A stretch of 64,000 nt of DNA from Luscinia megarhynchos (GCA_034336665.1 CM067572.1:2845786-2909785); one strand, 5' to 3'; counted from the stretch's first letter, positions 24,015-37,675 are shown. The notes: generated by a model not told the origin, from the sequence alone. Made by a program: numbers and translations.

Positions 24015-25888
24015 CCCAGCACCTGTGAGCTCCAGTTACTAAACCCCCCATCAGTTCCCTCCCAAATCTCTTTGCACCTCATCACCTCCTCATTTGCAGC
24101 TCATTTTGTTTTACCAACACTCTACGTGCCTTTCCATGGAGAAGTCTCTCTCCTGAAAATAAAAAATTCTGGTGTACCTAAAAAAGAAAAAGACAAAAAA
24201 AAAAAAAAAACCAAACCAAAAAAAACCCAAAAAACAACTTGTCTTTTTTTATTCCTTCCCTTGCAAAGAAGCCATCTGTGGAATAAAAGTCTTGGAAATA
24301 AGATCTATAATTACTGTGTATTGAGTTAAGTTGCCATATCACCAGCTTTTCAGCAGCCCTCCCTCCAAGTGCTAGTAGTTCTTTCACAAATATTTATTTG
24401 GGAGCTTTATAAACCTTTTAGAAGCCTTAACCATACCCAAGGGGCTAAACAAGCAAGTCCCCAGTGAGAATTCCCCTGCTTTACAAAAGGGGAGAGAGCA
24501 GCTCTAAACCTGAGAATCATAAATATTATTATCACTCTTATTGTATTTGCTTTCTGGCTTTTGATCCCACAAGGGATGAAGGCTGCCACAGTCACTCTGA
24601 AGCCAAAATGACTAAAAATGTGCTTCAGTATAAAATAAAACTGTTTCATGCCTGTGCTCGTGGGGCTTGCAGGCTGATACTGTGAGAAAGCAGCCAGTAG
24701 CACACAGGATATGGTTAAATAAGAAGGTAGCAGTAATAGTTCTGTTCCTTAAATGCTGCATATAAAAAGGTATTCTGAGATTTGAAAAGTATTTTAGAGG
24801 TATCTGATGAAAGCCAGGTATTTTTTGCAATCTCCTTTTTTTTTTTTTTGGATATGGATCTGAAGGAGAGAGAATACAAAAGTGAAATACAAAATTTCCA
24901 TTATTTAGTTCTACTCTATTTACAGAAACCACTCAATCTTACACTCTTAAAGTTATTATGGAATTGATTGGAACCACAATGTAGCAATACACGGACCCTT
25001 AGGGATGGTACAAAACAGGATCCATTCCAGCTCCAGCCATGAAAATACAGAATTCCTAAAGATGTTGGGCTTTGCTGCAACGTGTGCTCCCTCTCCTGCC
25101 TACTTTGAGAACCTTACAGCATTCTCCTTATTTTGTAGTTTATAGACCTGAACAAAACTCCAGTATATACAACTTCCACCAGTTCTTTATGTTCGAGATG
25201 ACTTTGGCAACCTTTTCCAAAAGCTTCTGGCCCTGCTGAGAGGTGTTATTACTCTTAATAAAATCTCCATGATCAGACTCTCAGAGTTCACATTCATGCT
25301 TACCAAAAGAGAAGTGCTGAGATGAGGTGTGATGGAGAAGAAGAGATAAAATCTTCCAAGGAGCTGAGCTTGCATGGTTGTCAAAGGCACATCAACTCTG
25401 ACCAGGCCACAATACCAATGAGTTTTATTTGTTTTTATATAAGAAGTCTATGTGATGCATTTAAGCAAGAAACTCTCTTGGCACTCTGTGCATGCAAAAT
25501 GGGAGCATCTTTAATTTCTGCAGTTCCACCTAAGTAGGTCAGGTCAGGTCAGTACAAGCAATTAATATAAATGAACAAGAAGTTTATAAAAGCAATTTAA
25601 CTTGAATTAACAATTCATCTACTCCCAGACTTGGCTACAGCAAAGAGGCTGCTACCTTTACCTATTAATATTTTTATTTATGTAGCAGCCACACAGTAGA
25701 AGATGGATGCATGCAAGGACAAGTCTGTGAGACAATTTCAGAATGAATGTCACAGAGATTTTATAATGCAAATAAACATAAAAATATGTCTGGAAAACTT
25801 GTATATTCTTTTCTTTTTTCAAATGAAGCCCTGCAGCCCCCAGTTGTGAGCTAACAATTTTCTAGGTAATCTACCATGAATTCCAAAG
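24015..25888. other. Unique DNA with A-rich patch
   Basis: An A-rich simple stretch lies at about 24180-24238. At 25536-25551 three overlapping AGGTCA half-sites occur (AGGTCAGGTCAGGTCA). No exon was seen. Confidence 0.5.
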
Positions 25889-25900
25889 ATGATAATAATA

Positions 25901-25948
<48 letters not shown>
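25889..25948 (+). repeat. (AAT)n microsatellite
   Basis: About twenty AAT/TAA units run with one interruption (AGT) near the start. The array is followed directly by more than 100 bp of TA-rich sequence. Confidence 0.95.
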
Positions 25949-25949
<1 letters not shown>

Positions 25950-26100
25950 ATATTATATAACATACAACTGAAATAATTATATGTAATATATAAGTAATTA
26001 TATATATTTGTGCATTATATTCTGCCTATATGTACCTCTATCATATAATTCATTATCTATATATACTATAGGTGTGAATATTATAAAATACAGTTATATG

Positions 26101-26168
26101 TATATGTAATTATATGTAATTATATGTAATTATATGTAATTATATGTAATTATATGTAATTATATGTA
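26101..26168 (+). repeat. (TATATGTAAT)n 10-bp tandem repeat
   Basis: Six perfect 10-bp units TATATGTAAT are followed by a seventh that ends TATATGTA. The surrounding 25949-26170 is also TA-rich, so this forms one AT-rich island with the neighbouring (AAT)n array. Confidence 0.96.
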
Positions 26169-29100
26169 CAATATTAATTAAAGATCTTGATTCCTTTCTT
26201 CTTGAGCTATCCATTTTGGAGCTGTGTTATGTAAATGGAATGAAATCACATAAAAAGCAGTGGAAATTCCAGAAATCTGCACCTGGTCATTTCCATTCAA
26301 AAGCTAATACAACAAAACTCCATACCCAGGGATGAATATCTCTTACAATTGCTATGGAAACTGGACTCTTAATATATTTTGACACATTTGTCTTGTTTTG
26401 TCTGTGATTTTTTTTGAAGAAGAAACCTGCTGGCACAGAATACCAGATGAGAGAAATAAATGAGAGGAGGCAGGTGGTGGTCATGGACAGGACATGAGGA
26501 AGTGGGATGGAAAATCCACCTGGGCCCTCTGGGCGTGGGCCATGGTCCAGCAGGAAGAAAAACACCAAAAAAGGGAGTTCTGGATATGATAAAGGGAGGA
26601 GGAGAGGTTTTCTGCAAGCTTCCCAGAAATTAATGCAATGTTTGTTGTCTTTGCACAAAAACTTTCTGTGCACTCCACGAAGTTTTGCTAAATGTAGATG
26701 GAAACAAACCTTTCCAGGCAGCTCCAGGGCAGGAGAGAGTTTGGGTCACACCATCCTGAGTCTGAGAATGGGCACAGCAGGCACAGGCAGCCAAGGGCTC
26801 AGCTTTATGTCCATTTATGCTTTGTTTCTTCTGGAGGATGTTGAGGCAATCAGTGAAACCAGAGCAGAGTCTGAGCCAGCCAAGAGCCCTCCTCACCAAT
26901 TCACAGCAGCAGCAGCTCCTGCTGGATCTGCCTCCAAAAGGTGGCAACAGCACTCAGCAGTCCCTACTGCACTGCACAGCTTTGCAAACATTCATTAATT
27001 AGTCTCCCAACTCCTCCTGAAGGCAGGCAATTAACTGGACTTTATTTTAAAAGCCCTGCAACGGGGAGAGGTTAAGTGGGAAGAGGAAGGTGCTGGGATT
27101 CTGCCTTGGCTCCCTGTTTCATGGCCAAGCAAATATTGGTGTCCCCAAGGTCCCTGTTTGTGGCCACCTCCTTTATTTCACTGAGCCCTTCCTCTCCAGC
27201 CAGCAGCTCCCCAGAGATTTAAAAGCACATAAAGGACTGGATCCAGCTCTAAAAGTGACTGTAACTGCAGCCAGTTGCTGGGAATGAAATTGGATCTGTT
27301 CACAGATACTGGGCACAAAGTATTTCAGCCTTGGTTTAAGCCACATCACTGGAGTGTTCATCAGCAGTGGCTAAAGCCATAACCTGGGGCCATTAATACT
27401 AAAATTAATCACTGTGATATCACCCAGGGAGGGATGTTATATTTGATTACAACTGGTTTGGCTGAAACTTGCTGGAACTGAGATATTTTGTGTAATATTT
27501 TGGGACAAAAAACACACAAAAAAAGCTATTTCCTCAAAAGTGGTTCCCAAAGCTGCCCAAGCAAGTAAAGAGATGTCAGCCCTCATATCCAGCAACCACT
27601 GATATAATTTTGCCATAAAAGAAAACAGATGATGTTGAGGTCAAAATTAAACTATTTTTTCAATTTGGCTTGTATTTACTTTTTTAGTCAAAATTTAGAA
27701 GTCACCATTCCAACTCAAAGCAATTCTATTTCTTTACCTTGATTATTCCCCCTCTTCCATTTTCCCCATGTAAAAACTCTCCTGCTCCATCTACCTTCCA
27801 CAGTTAACAAATGATATTTCCTCCTCATACATGAACCTCCTGCTACTATTCCAAATGTTTGAAGTGAGATAAGACAGACCTTACTGTAAATTCCGTGGTC
27901 AGTCTGGACCTTCCACCTTCTGTGAAGTTCTCCATCTTCTGCAGTGACAACCAAGCATTTCTCCCATCTGGAAGAGAGATATTTCAGGCTTTGGCACCCT
28001 GCTCCTGCTTGACATTTTTTCCTCTTCCCTTTAGATTTTGTACCAAAATCCAGGACAAAATTCACAGTGGTACTGCAGGGAAAAAAAAAAAAGATGGTAA
28101 CAAGTGTGCAGGAAATCTGTTCAATAAATTGTCATGTTTCAGCAACACTTGTTTTCCTGAGGGCTTCCAGAATTGCCCATTCCACTGGCACTTAAAAGTC
28201 GTGCTGCCCATCATAATATCCTTGTTATCACCCTCTGAGTGCTGCCTTTGCTTCATCCCAGTGGCTCTGCAGCAGGTGAGGGTTACAAATGTCCCTGCAC
28301 TGTGGATTTAATGCTTCCCTCAAACACAGCATTAACTTGCCCGACCACAGAGAAATTTCCTTTCCCCTTTTTCTTTTGGGATTGCAACGACTCTGTCTGC
28401 ACAATCCTGTCCATAAATACAACTCTCTCAGGGGCAAATTCCCATTCCCATGCATCCAGGCTCAGCCTTGGAACAGTCTGGGGGTTGAAATCCAGGGGCA
28501 AAACCAACCATAACTGTTTGCTGTTATTCTCACTTAATCAGGATTCCAACAATCCACATGCAACCAAGAGTCCTCCGTGTGCCTCTGCATCTCTTTGAAA
28601 GCTGCTCAGCAGAAGACATGCATTGATTTCTATAAATATGCTAATTCACCATCCAGCCAGGCACTGAGGAGTCATACAGCCCTTTGCCAGGAGGGAAATG
28701 GAGATCTTGGAAAGGACTGGGGCATCTGTCTCCAAATGCAGAGACCACATGGGCAAAAGAACCTTCTTTGACAGAATTCAGGGACTGGGTGAACCAGCTG
28801 GGGAATGCCTGAACTGAAAAGATTTGCCCAGTAAACACTAAAATGTAAAAGAAACAAACAGAAAAAAAACCCTCTTGAAACAACCCTACAATCAAGCCAG
28901 AGATGGAAACAATTATTTGATAAGAATGATGAGTTTGAGTCATTACCAAAGATAGAGTCCTCTACAACAATCTAATAAACCCAACATTATTCCTGCTATT
29001 TAATAGCCTAACATCTTTTTGGGGAATATAAATTATTCAACATTTAAGTGCCTTGTAATTTGATTTGGACGACGAATGGAAGGAAATACTTTAATTGTAA

Positions 29101-32100
29101 AACATATTTTGTATGCACCACACAGAAACATCAGCCACCTCCCAGGAGAGCTGCCTGGCTCAGGAGTCTGCTGATGGGATGGGGCATCCTTCAGCAGTAG
29201 GATGATGAGTGGAATCCAGAATGTGCTGGAAAGATCTGGAAATGGTTTCTCAATATGGCCAGAAATTCAAACCAGAGGTAATTTAACTCCCTTCATCTTC
29301 TCCTCCCTCTTTTTTTTTTTTTTTTTTGGTTGGTTTTTTTTTGTTTGTTTGTTTTGTTGGGTTTTTTTGTTTTTTTGTTCAGTAACATCTGGAACTGGTG
29401 AAAGTGGAAAATTTTCAGCCCTTCTTTTAAAGATTTTCAATTTTTTCAAGGCTGGCCATTCTGGACTTGTTCCTTCATCCTTGTCCAGCTCTCAGACCAC
29501 TCCCACCCCACTGGTGATCCCTGATGGATCTGACACAGAAACTGTGCCCAGCTGCTGCACATGCCACGAGTGGGCAGTACCTCTGATCTTCCACCCATCA
29601 CACTAATTCTTAACACTTTCTATAAAAAAAAACCAAAAACATTTCCAGAAAATTCTTTCTTGTTCATTTCCCTGCCTGACCACAGATGGAATTTCTACTT
29701 AAAATACCAGCAGGAGTTCTGTGATAATTTATTTTAACTAAAACCACAACCATTAAAAAGTGAGAGCCCCTTGCCATTACAAAAGCTGAGACCAAGAAAC
29801 AGGCAGACAAAATTAAAATATTAAACCACATTGGGGTTGGTTTGTTTGTTTCTTTTCCCAGAAGTAAATCTATTCAGTGTTGTGAATTATTGATGGAGGG
29901 TATTGACTGCTCAGCTGATAGCCAGGAGATTTCATGGCAACTCCTCATCCTCCCACCAGCCTGAACTGTGCCACTTGGAGAAAATGACAATTTTTTTTGC
30001 CTGCTGTGTTTAATTCCTTTGAAGCAACAATTATCTGTAACTATCTGTGAAGTTTTTAGCACTGTAAATCTTCAATCTCCGTTGGATTTTTGAGCCCTGC
30101 TGTAATAAAAATAATAGTGGCTGGTTTGGCTTTGGTTGTTGGGATTTTTTACAGTACCCATGATTTCTGCTTATCAGTTTTACCTTTTCTAATTACTCTT
30201 AAATTTCCAGCCTGAAAATTTGCAAAAAAAAATCATCACAAAAGCAAATATCCATGTAAGAAAGTGTAGATAAACCAATGTCCTTGAGATGAGCACAAAA
30301 AAAGGGGCAGAGGAAATAAATTATCTCAGAAATTGATAAACCGGGGGGGTGGGGAAATGCCAGATCTCAGCCACACTGATATGAGTCAATTGATCTCCAA
30401 ATAAATTGTATTTTACCCCAACAGGTGAAATGTGTCCTTGTGTGCCGATGGCACTGGCAGCTCCTCTCACCCACTAATGCATCACACACATCAATGGAAA
30501 TGGAAATGAAAAAGCCTCAAAAAGGAAAATTCCAACTTAAACAACTGAAGGAATTTCACACTCACGGAGCCTTTACAAAGACAACTTTTAACATCTTTAA
30601 AAGTGCCCACCTTCCTTATTACCATGCTCTTTAGAAATGCAGAAACAAATGGCCATTGAGGGGAAGACACACGGCTTGCCTGGGGCAAACTGGGATTAAA
30701 TGATGAAAATCAAAGACTTTTACTTAAAGGATGACTCAAATAGATGAGAGGGAGCAGTTTAAAGCAGAGAATTTACCGAATTAGAAATATCATTGGTATA
30801 AAATATGCTGAGACAAGCTCAGCAGAGCTGCTCCAGTGTTTTCCATGGAAATCCACCCGGAGCTCTGGCAGGTTGGCAGATTTTAACGATGATTTTGTTT
30901 GAGAACACCAGCAAGGAGACCTTTAAACAGCCAACATCACCTCCAAAAGGCTGGTCCAGCAGCCGTGAGCCCCCTTGGTTTATAAACACAATCCATTTAT
31001 TAGCATCCCAGAAAAAAAAAAAAATGAGCTCCATTTCACAGGGTGTGCTGAGATTAAAAAAAAAGAGAGAATTTTTACCGTTAACAACAAGGTTGACATA
31101 AAGTGTATTTTATTAAACTCCACAGGTATCTAATAATAAATAGAGGAACCAGAGAAGGAGAGAAGATGAAGTGTATTTTCAGAGAGTCTCAAAAATATCA
31201 TTAAAGCAATTTCATGTGAAAGTTCTATTCAATCTTTCTAATGTAGCTCAAAATAATTTTGTGATCTGAAGTACAAAAGTGTAGCTAAGTTTGCTGTCAC
31301 AAATGCTTTGAGGACAAGTGTGCTAAGAAGGTTTTTCATGGGAAGAAAAGGCAAGCCCTTTTTTCTTAATTATTGCACCACAAAGCCATTCTGAAGCACA
31401 TTTTGACACTTTTAATTTCCAGGGGAAATGCTCATGTGATAAATTAGTTCAATGGGCACAGCAGATCCTGTTTTCATAATAAACAACACACCCAGCATCA
31501 AACAAAACTATTGTCAATATTTCTGCAGATCTCCAAGTCCATAGGTTTTTTACCATTTTTCCTTTCTGCTACAATTTCAAAGAAAAATTACACCACAGGG
31601 GCAGAACCCTTACAGCTTTACTACTGTACTATTATCAGGAAATTTATTGTAAATTGGCAAATATAATTTCACAGACATTGGGGTCTTTTATCATCACTTG
31701 TTTGCAGCTTCAAAAGTGTCACTTCAAAGACAGAAAGAAAATGACCTGTGGAGTTTGTGCACTGAAAACCTTCCAGTGGCAACTTCTTATATTGGGAAAA
31801 ATGAACAGATTAAGATTAAATCAAGTAAATTCACAGGAATTATAATTTGAATGTAGCAAGATTAAGGCATAAGAGATGTTTTTAATGCTTTGTGAGCTGC
31901 TTGAAGAGAAAAAAAAGTTTAATTTTACTGCATGGATTTGAGGCATGAAGGGATTGGCATTGGGTTTTAGGGGATGAGTGAGTTCTAGAGAACTTTCCAA
32001 CGTGCCCACCTGCTTCCCTTGCACCTGCAGCCACAAAACCCCTGCACGTTTGGTTTTCTGTGTTTGGTTAACTTGGCTGCAGCAGTTTGCCAGTGATTAA

Positions 32101-34657
32101 TAACACCTTTGCACAGAAACAAATGAGCACGTGGGCTGCACTGAACTGAGGGCCCTGAAATGCAATTAGCCACTCTCTTTACTGGCAAATATTAAACTGC
32201 ACAGCAAACAGAAATAAAGGACAGAAGTGAACTGTGCATCACTCAATAAAAATGATACATTTATAACCTCATTACTCACATTTTATGGTGGTGGCTGCTG
32301 AAACACGGAGAAGGGGCTGTGCAAGGTCACACCAGCAGAGCTGGGAAGAGAAACCAGACATTTAATTCCCTAGCCCAGTGTTCTGCTCCCTCTTTTATAT
32401 TGCTTTTTTTTTTAATTTAAACACAGATAGATCACCATAGCAAACTTACAAAAAGGCCTGGTGTGACACACAGATAACTCTGGGTTTAAGATAAGCTGCA
32501 TCTCCTGAGCTCCTCTGGCAACAATAGGGTCTGTTGATTGCAATGAACCCTGTGGAAATAACATCAACGTTACCAGAAGTACATAGAAATCTTTATGGTA
32601 ATATTCTGGTCTCTCTGAACTCAGGGATGAAATTTCTGCTGTGAATAAACTGTGCACACAATATTGGATTTGAACTTTTGCAGTTTATAAATTGTCTCAC
32701 CCGGGAGTGAACTGCTGCCAGCCCAAATCCTGCCATTCTCCCCAGTGCAGCCTGGGCTGAAGGAGGGGCAGTGGAAAAGGCACAACAACCTCTCCTTGCT
32801 GCTGGGTCTTCATGAGATCTCATTTGTTAATAATTCTTTTCTTTTTCAGTTTGCCTCTGGAACATCTAGTGATGCCTCTGAAGAAAGAACAGTAAAGGGA
32901 GAATGGGGGTTTACCTGAATAAATCACAATAAAAATAATCTTTTTCTATAGAAAAAAAAAAAGAGCTTAATTGTTTGGGTTTTTTTCCTCCTTCCAGAGC
33001 TTCCTCATCATTCCTATTTTCTGCAAGTAATACCAGACTACTTAAGATGGGATTCCACCAATTTGTTTGACCAGAGGTGGGTCAGTGATGTCCCTTTCCA
33101 AGCTCTGGGTGTTTCTGGTGTGAAACCTCCATGGCTGTGCCTGTTCACCTTCCCACTGTTCCACAAACTCCTGGGACACCGTGTCTGAGCACACTTCCAG
33201 CCAAAACCAGCCTCCCCACGAGCCAGGCCAGATCTGGGCTCTGCTCCAGAGTCGTGCTCATCTCCCACAGGCTCGTGACTGATCCCAGGGAGAGGAGGAA
33301 AAAAATTAAATCTTAATCCAGCTGTGAGAGAAACTTGGCAAATAAAATGACTAAAAGCTGTCTAAGAGACAATTAACTGTTCAAAATATTTTTGGGTCTT
33401 CTCTGAGCATAAAGCAACTGACTCCAGTGGAGTCCATGGAATCTCAGCAGATTTCTTTTGTTATCAGAAATCTGTCAGAACACATTTTTAGTTCTTCTTA
33501 GCTCAATATTATATTGAAAATAAGATATAGATTTGGCTTTTTTAGTGAGTCCCATTCTTAGTCTTAACACTCTAAACCCATATGCAGGATTTTTAATGAC
33601 AATCAGGCCAAGATTCAGGTCAATGAGTTTGTATCTCATGCAACTCCAGAAAATCCATAAATTATAACCATAAATAAAACTGGTATCACCTTAGACAGCA
33701 TGATGAACCAAAGTCTGTGATTTGGCACAATTAGGAGATGATTATTAGGAAAAATGCCCAAGAACCCATTCACTGAGGCTGTAGAAATCTCCATCCAGTC
33801 CACCAACACTGACAAAAATGCAATTTGTGACACTGACAAACTAAAGGATGTCTGTGGGAAGAACAAACTGGGGGCAAACCTTTAATTACCTTTTCAGAAC
33901 TCCCTTATATTTATGTTTTTCTCTGGGGATAACATGGCTAGGAGGGAAGGCAGCTCTCAGCACTGGGCATGGCAGGGATTTTGGAGGAATTCAAAACCCA
34001 CCTTCTCTTTTACATCCTGCAGGCTAATGGAATTCAGGATGGCTTTGGTACTCTGAGCTGCCAAATGACACCACAAACCTTGGGCCTCTTTCAAAATAAA
34101 CCCAGTGTCTAATCCTGCTGCCCTCAGCCACCTTTGGCAGTGCCTTATCCCACAAATACATCCCCTCAAAGCCAAGTGCTTAGCTGCAAAGCAAGGTCCT
34201 TTACAATGAGAGTGCCACAGAGTGAAACTTTTCCTCAGGCTGCATCCCCATCATCTCTTTGTCCTTGCAACACCTGAGGCTGCTCAGTGAGTGGAAGAGC
34301 ACAGCACCACAAACAGGGGAGGGAATGTCAGCTGTCACTGCCAATATCTTGGATTTGTTTCTTTGCTTGCATGTACTGGGAATAGAGAATTATATTTCAG
34401 TTTTATTGGCAGCTGGTTTATTTTGTATTTACAATGACCTAGATTGCCAGTTTACAATCTGCCTGCAAAGCAGTTGAAGCTCTGCTCTCTCCCAGAAGAA
34501 GACTTTGGGAATCAGCTGGCAGGGACAAATTGTACAGCACCACAAGTACTTGCCTCTTCTAATGCTCCCATTTCCTACAGAACCAGGGAGAAGAATATTG
34601 CTGTAACGTCCCTAAATTTAGAATTCACAACAGCAACAACAGAAATAATAAATAAAT
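26169..34657. other. Unique non-coding DNA
   Basis: About 8.5 kb without a recognisable gene. A 163-codon plus-strand frame (26507-26998) overlaps frames on the opposite strand and has no domain. Simple sequence includes a T/GT-rich tract at 29310-29380 and A runs near 28080-28091 and 31010-31023. Confidence 0.5.
29310..29380 (+). repeat. T-rich / (GTTT)n low-complexity tract
   Basis: A run of about 18 T is followed by GGTTGG, further T runs, GTTTGTTTGTTTTG and more T. It is simple sequence, and no adjacent retroelement body was recognised. Confidence 0.85.
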
Positions 34658-34799
34658 CATGGAGTAACAGAATGGTTTGGGTTGGAAGGGACTTTAAAAC
34701 CCATCCAGTGCCACCCCTGCCATGGGCAGGGACACCTCCCACTGTCCCAGCTGCTCCAAGCCCTGTCCAGCCTGGCCTTGGACACCTCAGGGATGGGGT
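34658..34799 (-). mobile_element. CR1 LINE 3' fragment
   Basis: In reverse complement this reads GTCCAAGGCCAGGCTGGACAG, GCTTGGAGCAG, TGGGACAGTGGGAGGTGTCC, CTGCCCATGGCAGGGGTGGC and the CCCTTCCAACCCAAACCATTCTG terminus. It is about 140 bp long and 5'-truncated. It is one of the better preserved copies in the window. Confidence 0.93.
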
Positions 34800-37114
34800 A
34801 AATTGATAAAGATGAGGAAATAACTCTGATATGGCACATGGCATGGAGCTGAGACTTGCACTGAGAAACACTGAACAGCAACCTATTTGCTTTCCCTCTC
34901 AGATTCTGCAAGCACTGCCATAGCTGCAAAGCCCCCACATGTTTATATTTTAAATATGTTAGAAATGGGCCTCAGGTTTGAAAAAAATTCAATGAGATTC
35001 TATTAAACATTGAACTTGCCATCTTTTTATTTATTTTTCCACTTTTTTTGTTCTGATAGCTTTCAAATCTGAAAGACAATTTGGGCGGATTCACTGCTTG
35101 CTTCAGAACAGTTGTGGGGTTTTTAAATAACACTCCACTACCCAAATTTTTCTCTCTCCAGTGCTCACTGAGAAAAGAAATTAAACAAAACTATTCTGTA
35201 ACATGCCAGACTACAGAATATCATTGCCCCCATCTCTGGCTCCAAACCAGGAATTCATAATAACACCTTACATAAGCATTATTTTCATTAACAGATTGAT
35301 AAAGACAATGTCAAGCCCAAGAACAACTCTGACAATAAAATTGCAGCATCATCCTATTATTAGCACCACAATCACTCAAATGCTGAAAGATTTTTAAAGG
35401 AATTTTGGGATCAGGATAATGTCAGCAATATACTAATGATGGCAATTCATGGTCACTTCAATCACACATTTAGGGTTTGTTGTTTCAAGGTAAAAGATTT
35501 GCTCTTGTTCTTTCATCCTTGTCTCTTCTACCACCACCATCAACATTATTAAAAAAGTTTCCCTTTATGTTCCCTCTCAAGAAAAGGTTTCCCTTTCCTG
35601 TTGTCCAAATCCCTCTGCAGGAAGGAAATTCAGGTTTATATAAAAGTGAGAATTCACTGTGGACACATTATAAACAGCATTTTGAGGGGAATTTAAACCC
35701 TGCTAAAACAATTTATAAAACAATTTATTTGGCATGGTTGTTCAAGGAGAGGTATAACATTTCCTCCTTACAAAAATGCTGGAAATATTAAAATGATACA
35801 TTTCTGCAATCCAAATTATGTTTTGCCTTCAGTGTGAAAGAAAAATACTCTGAATGAGAAAATAAAATGAAGATGTGAAATATTTATGAGGAACAAGGAA
35901 TGACATGAGCTGTGCACCTTCTCCCCATGAAACTCCCCCCATGAATTGGTGTTTGGGATGAAATTCTCATCACCTCTGTCCACTGAATGAACAAAACACT
36001 CAATTTTCCCAGGGCACGTGCCTTGTTTGTTTAATTGATTGGCTTCCCTGTGAGGTAAATGTGCACTACACTTGGAAGAGGTTCACAGCTGAGGAGATCC
36101 AGCCCCTGGTGTGCAGATTCCACTGAAGTCAGCAGGTCCAGCCCAGGAGCAGATGGAGCCTCTGTGGGACCAGGCTGGTGCTCAGATCAGACACTGCCTG
36201 TGTGCCAGGAAAAAAGAAAAGTGTGAAAAAGCACCACCAGAGCTCTGCTCAACATCTTCCTCTTGGATAAAGAAGAGTCCTGATAAAAAATGTGCTGCTG
36301 TGTAAATGGGTGATGCTGCAAATGGAACAGTAGCTGGCGTTTTAATTCAAATTACTAACAAATTACACAGCCTACTAACAACCTACAGCGAGTACATCAC
36401 TCACAGGGGCATGCAGCACCCCCAGATGTGCTGTCTGGGGACCTGCTGCAAACAAACACGTGTCAGAGGCTGGGAAGACAGAAAGGAAAGCCCTGTAGAA
36501 CAAAACCTGTGCTCACACTGAGAGCAAAAAAGCTCCCTTTTTTATTTCTTTTAATTCATCACACCTCTTGAAGTGCCACAGCAGTTTTGCATTTTGTAAG
36601 AGTTATTAAGGCTAAAATTAATCACAATTACATTTTCAAAAAATGAAGGTAGATAATGCAAAATAAACACCAAATTAAAATAATCTGAGCTAGCACTTCT
36701 CATTGTCTCAGTCTGTAGTGGGAACATGCCACTGTTTACAGGTGAAGGGAACAAGCCTTATTATTCCTGGAAACAAATAGAAATGTAATCCAGAAGAGAT
36801 GCACATGAGAAGAGAACCAATCACAAGGGTCCTCCTTTCCCCTTTTTTTACATTTGGGCACTGAGATTTATTCCTTTAGCATCACATAATTCCCACTCCT
36901 CAGGACTTGGTTTTCCAGGTATCTGTAGCCCAATCTGCTGCAGTTAGAATTCACTTTTCCTGCCAGACTGACCAAATGTTCAGAAAACTGAACTTGGGAC
37001 ATTTCTATTTGCATCACATAAATCTGTCTGGTTTGATTCACAAGGGTTGTAAAAGCCAGGTTTACCTGGCTCCCACTGAACTGAGCAGTTCATTATTTCT
37101 TTTCCTCCCAGCTA
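34800..37114. other. Unique non-coding DNA
   Basis: No gene, RNA or transposon recognised. The region is AT-rich and unique, including stretches around 35200-35400 and 36320-36410 with TAAT-type motifs. Confidence 0.5.
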
Positions 37115-37295
37115 ACAAGCAAGAGGACAAGGGGAAAAAACACCACAGGCTGTGGCAAGAGAGGTGCAAGTTGGACATGGGGAAGAATTTACTCATTGAG
37201 AAAGTGAGGGGAGCATTGGAAGGAGATGCCCAGGGAGGTTTGGGGGTGTGTGGATGTGGCACTCAGTGCTCTGGGTGGGTGATGTTGTTGGATAC
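37115..37295 (+). mobile_element. CR1 LINE fragment, 5' part (split by LTR)
   Basis: This matches an older CR1 subfamily: AAGAGGACAAGGGGAAA, CAGGCTGTGGCAAGAGAGG, GTTGGACATGGGGAAGAA, GGGAGCATTGGAAGGAG, TGCCCAGGGAGG and TGTGGATGTGGCACTC, then GGTGATGTTGTTGG. The element stops at 37295, where an LTR-like sequence begins. It resumes at 37599. Confidence 0.85.
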
Positions 37296-37598
37296 TGCTG
37301 GGAAAAAGCAGCCTTGAAGCCTTGGGTTTCTCAGGATGCTCAAGGACAGGAAATTATAACAATTTATACACCTGCAGGGTGTGTGAGAGCTGTGTGGGTG
37401 TCTGGTGATGTTTGGCACAAAGCATGTTTTCAAAGAGGTGTTGCCTTCTTGGCCCAATGAGCCTTTTCTATTCTGTGTGGCACGAACTACCCTATATAAG
37501 TGTGGTGTTTCTGTAAACAAAACTCTTTTGCTTCTCCATTACACAAAGAACTACATTGCATTATCCTTTTTGCTGCTCCTACAGCCTCAAATGCAACA
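37296..37598 (+). mobile_element. Compact LTR-like insertion, copy A
   Basis: This 303-bp sequence starts TGCTGGGAAAAAGC and ends ATGCAACA. It has a CCAAT box (37453-37457) and TATATAAG (37493-37500), a layout typical of a retroviral LTR promoter. A second copy in the opposite orientation lies at 57573-57880 and is about 90% identical by eye. The AATAAA polyadenylation signal seen in that copy is mutated here (AAACAAAAC). It interrupts a CR1 copy, which fixes its borders and shows that it inserted after the CR1. The possible target duplication is degenerate (GGATAC / GGTGAC). Its compact size and short TATA-to-AATAAA spacing recall alpharetrovirus-type LTRs. The class is an inference. Confidence 0.82.
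37453..37500 (+). promoter_or_regulatory. CCAAT and TATA motifs in LTR copy A
   Basis: CCAAT at 37453-37457 precedes TATATAAG at 37493-37500 by about 40 bp. The same arrangement is kept in copy B. This is the expected U3 promoter of an LTR. Present activity is unknown. Confidence 0.6.
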
Positions 37599-37675
37599 GG
37601 TGACAAGGTGGGATCAGGCACAGGCTGGAATCAGTGGTCTTGGAGGACTTTTCCAACATCAGTGATTAAAATTCC
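37599..37675 (+). mobile_element. CR1 LINE fragment, 3' part (after LTR)
   Basis: This continues the CR1 element interrupted at 37296. It carries GGCTGGAATCAGTGGTCTTG, GAGGACTTTTCCAAC and ATCAGTGATTAAAATTCC, which correspond to the CR1 terminus (gatcttggaggtcttttccaacc, then attctatgatt-like octamers). Confidence 0.8.

Noticed and set aside
26507..26998. 163-codon plus-strand frame
   Set aside because: It overlaps opposite-strand frames of similar length, has no domain, and lacks supporting exon signals.
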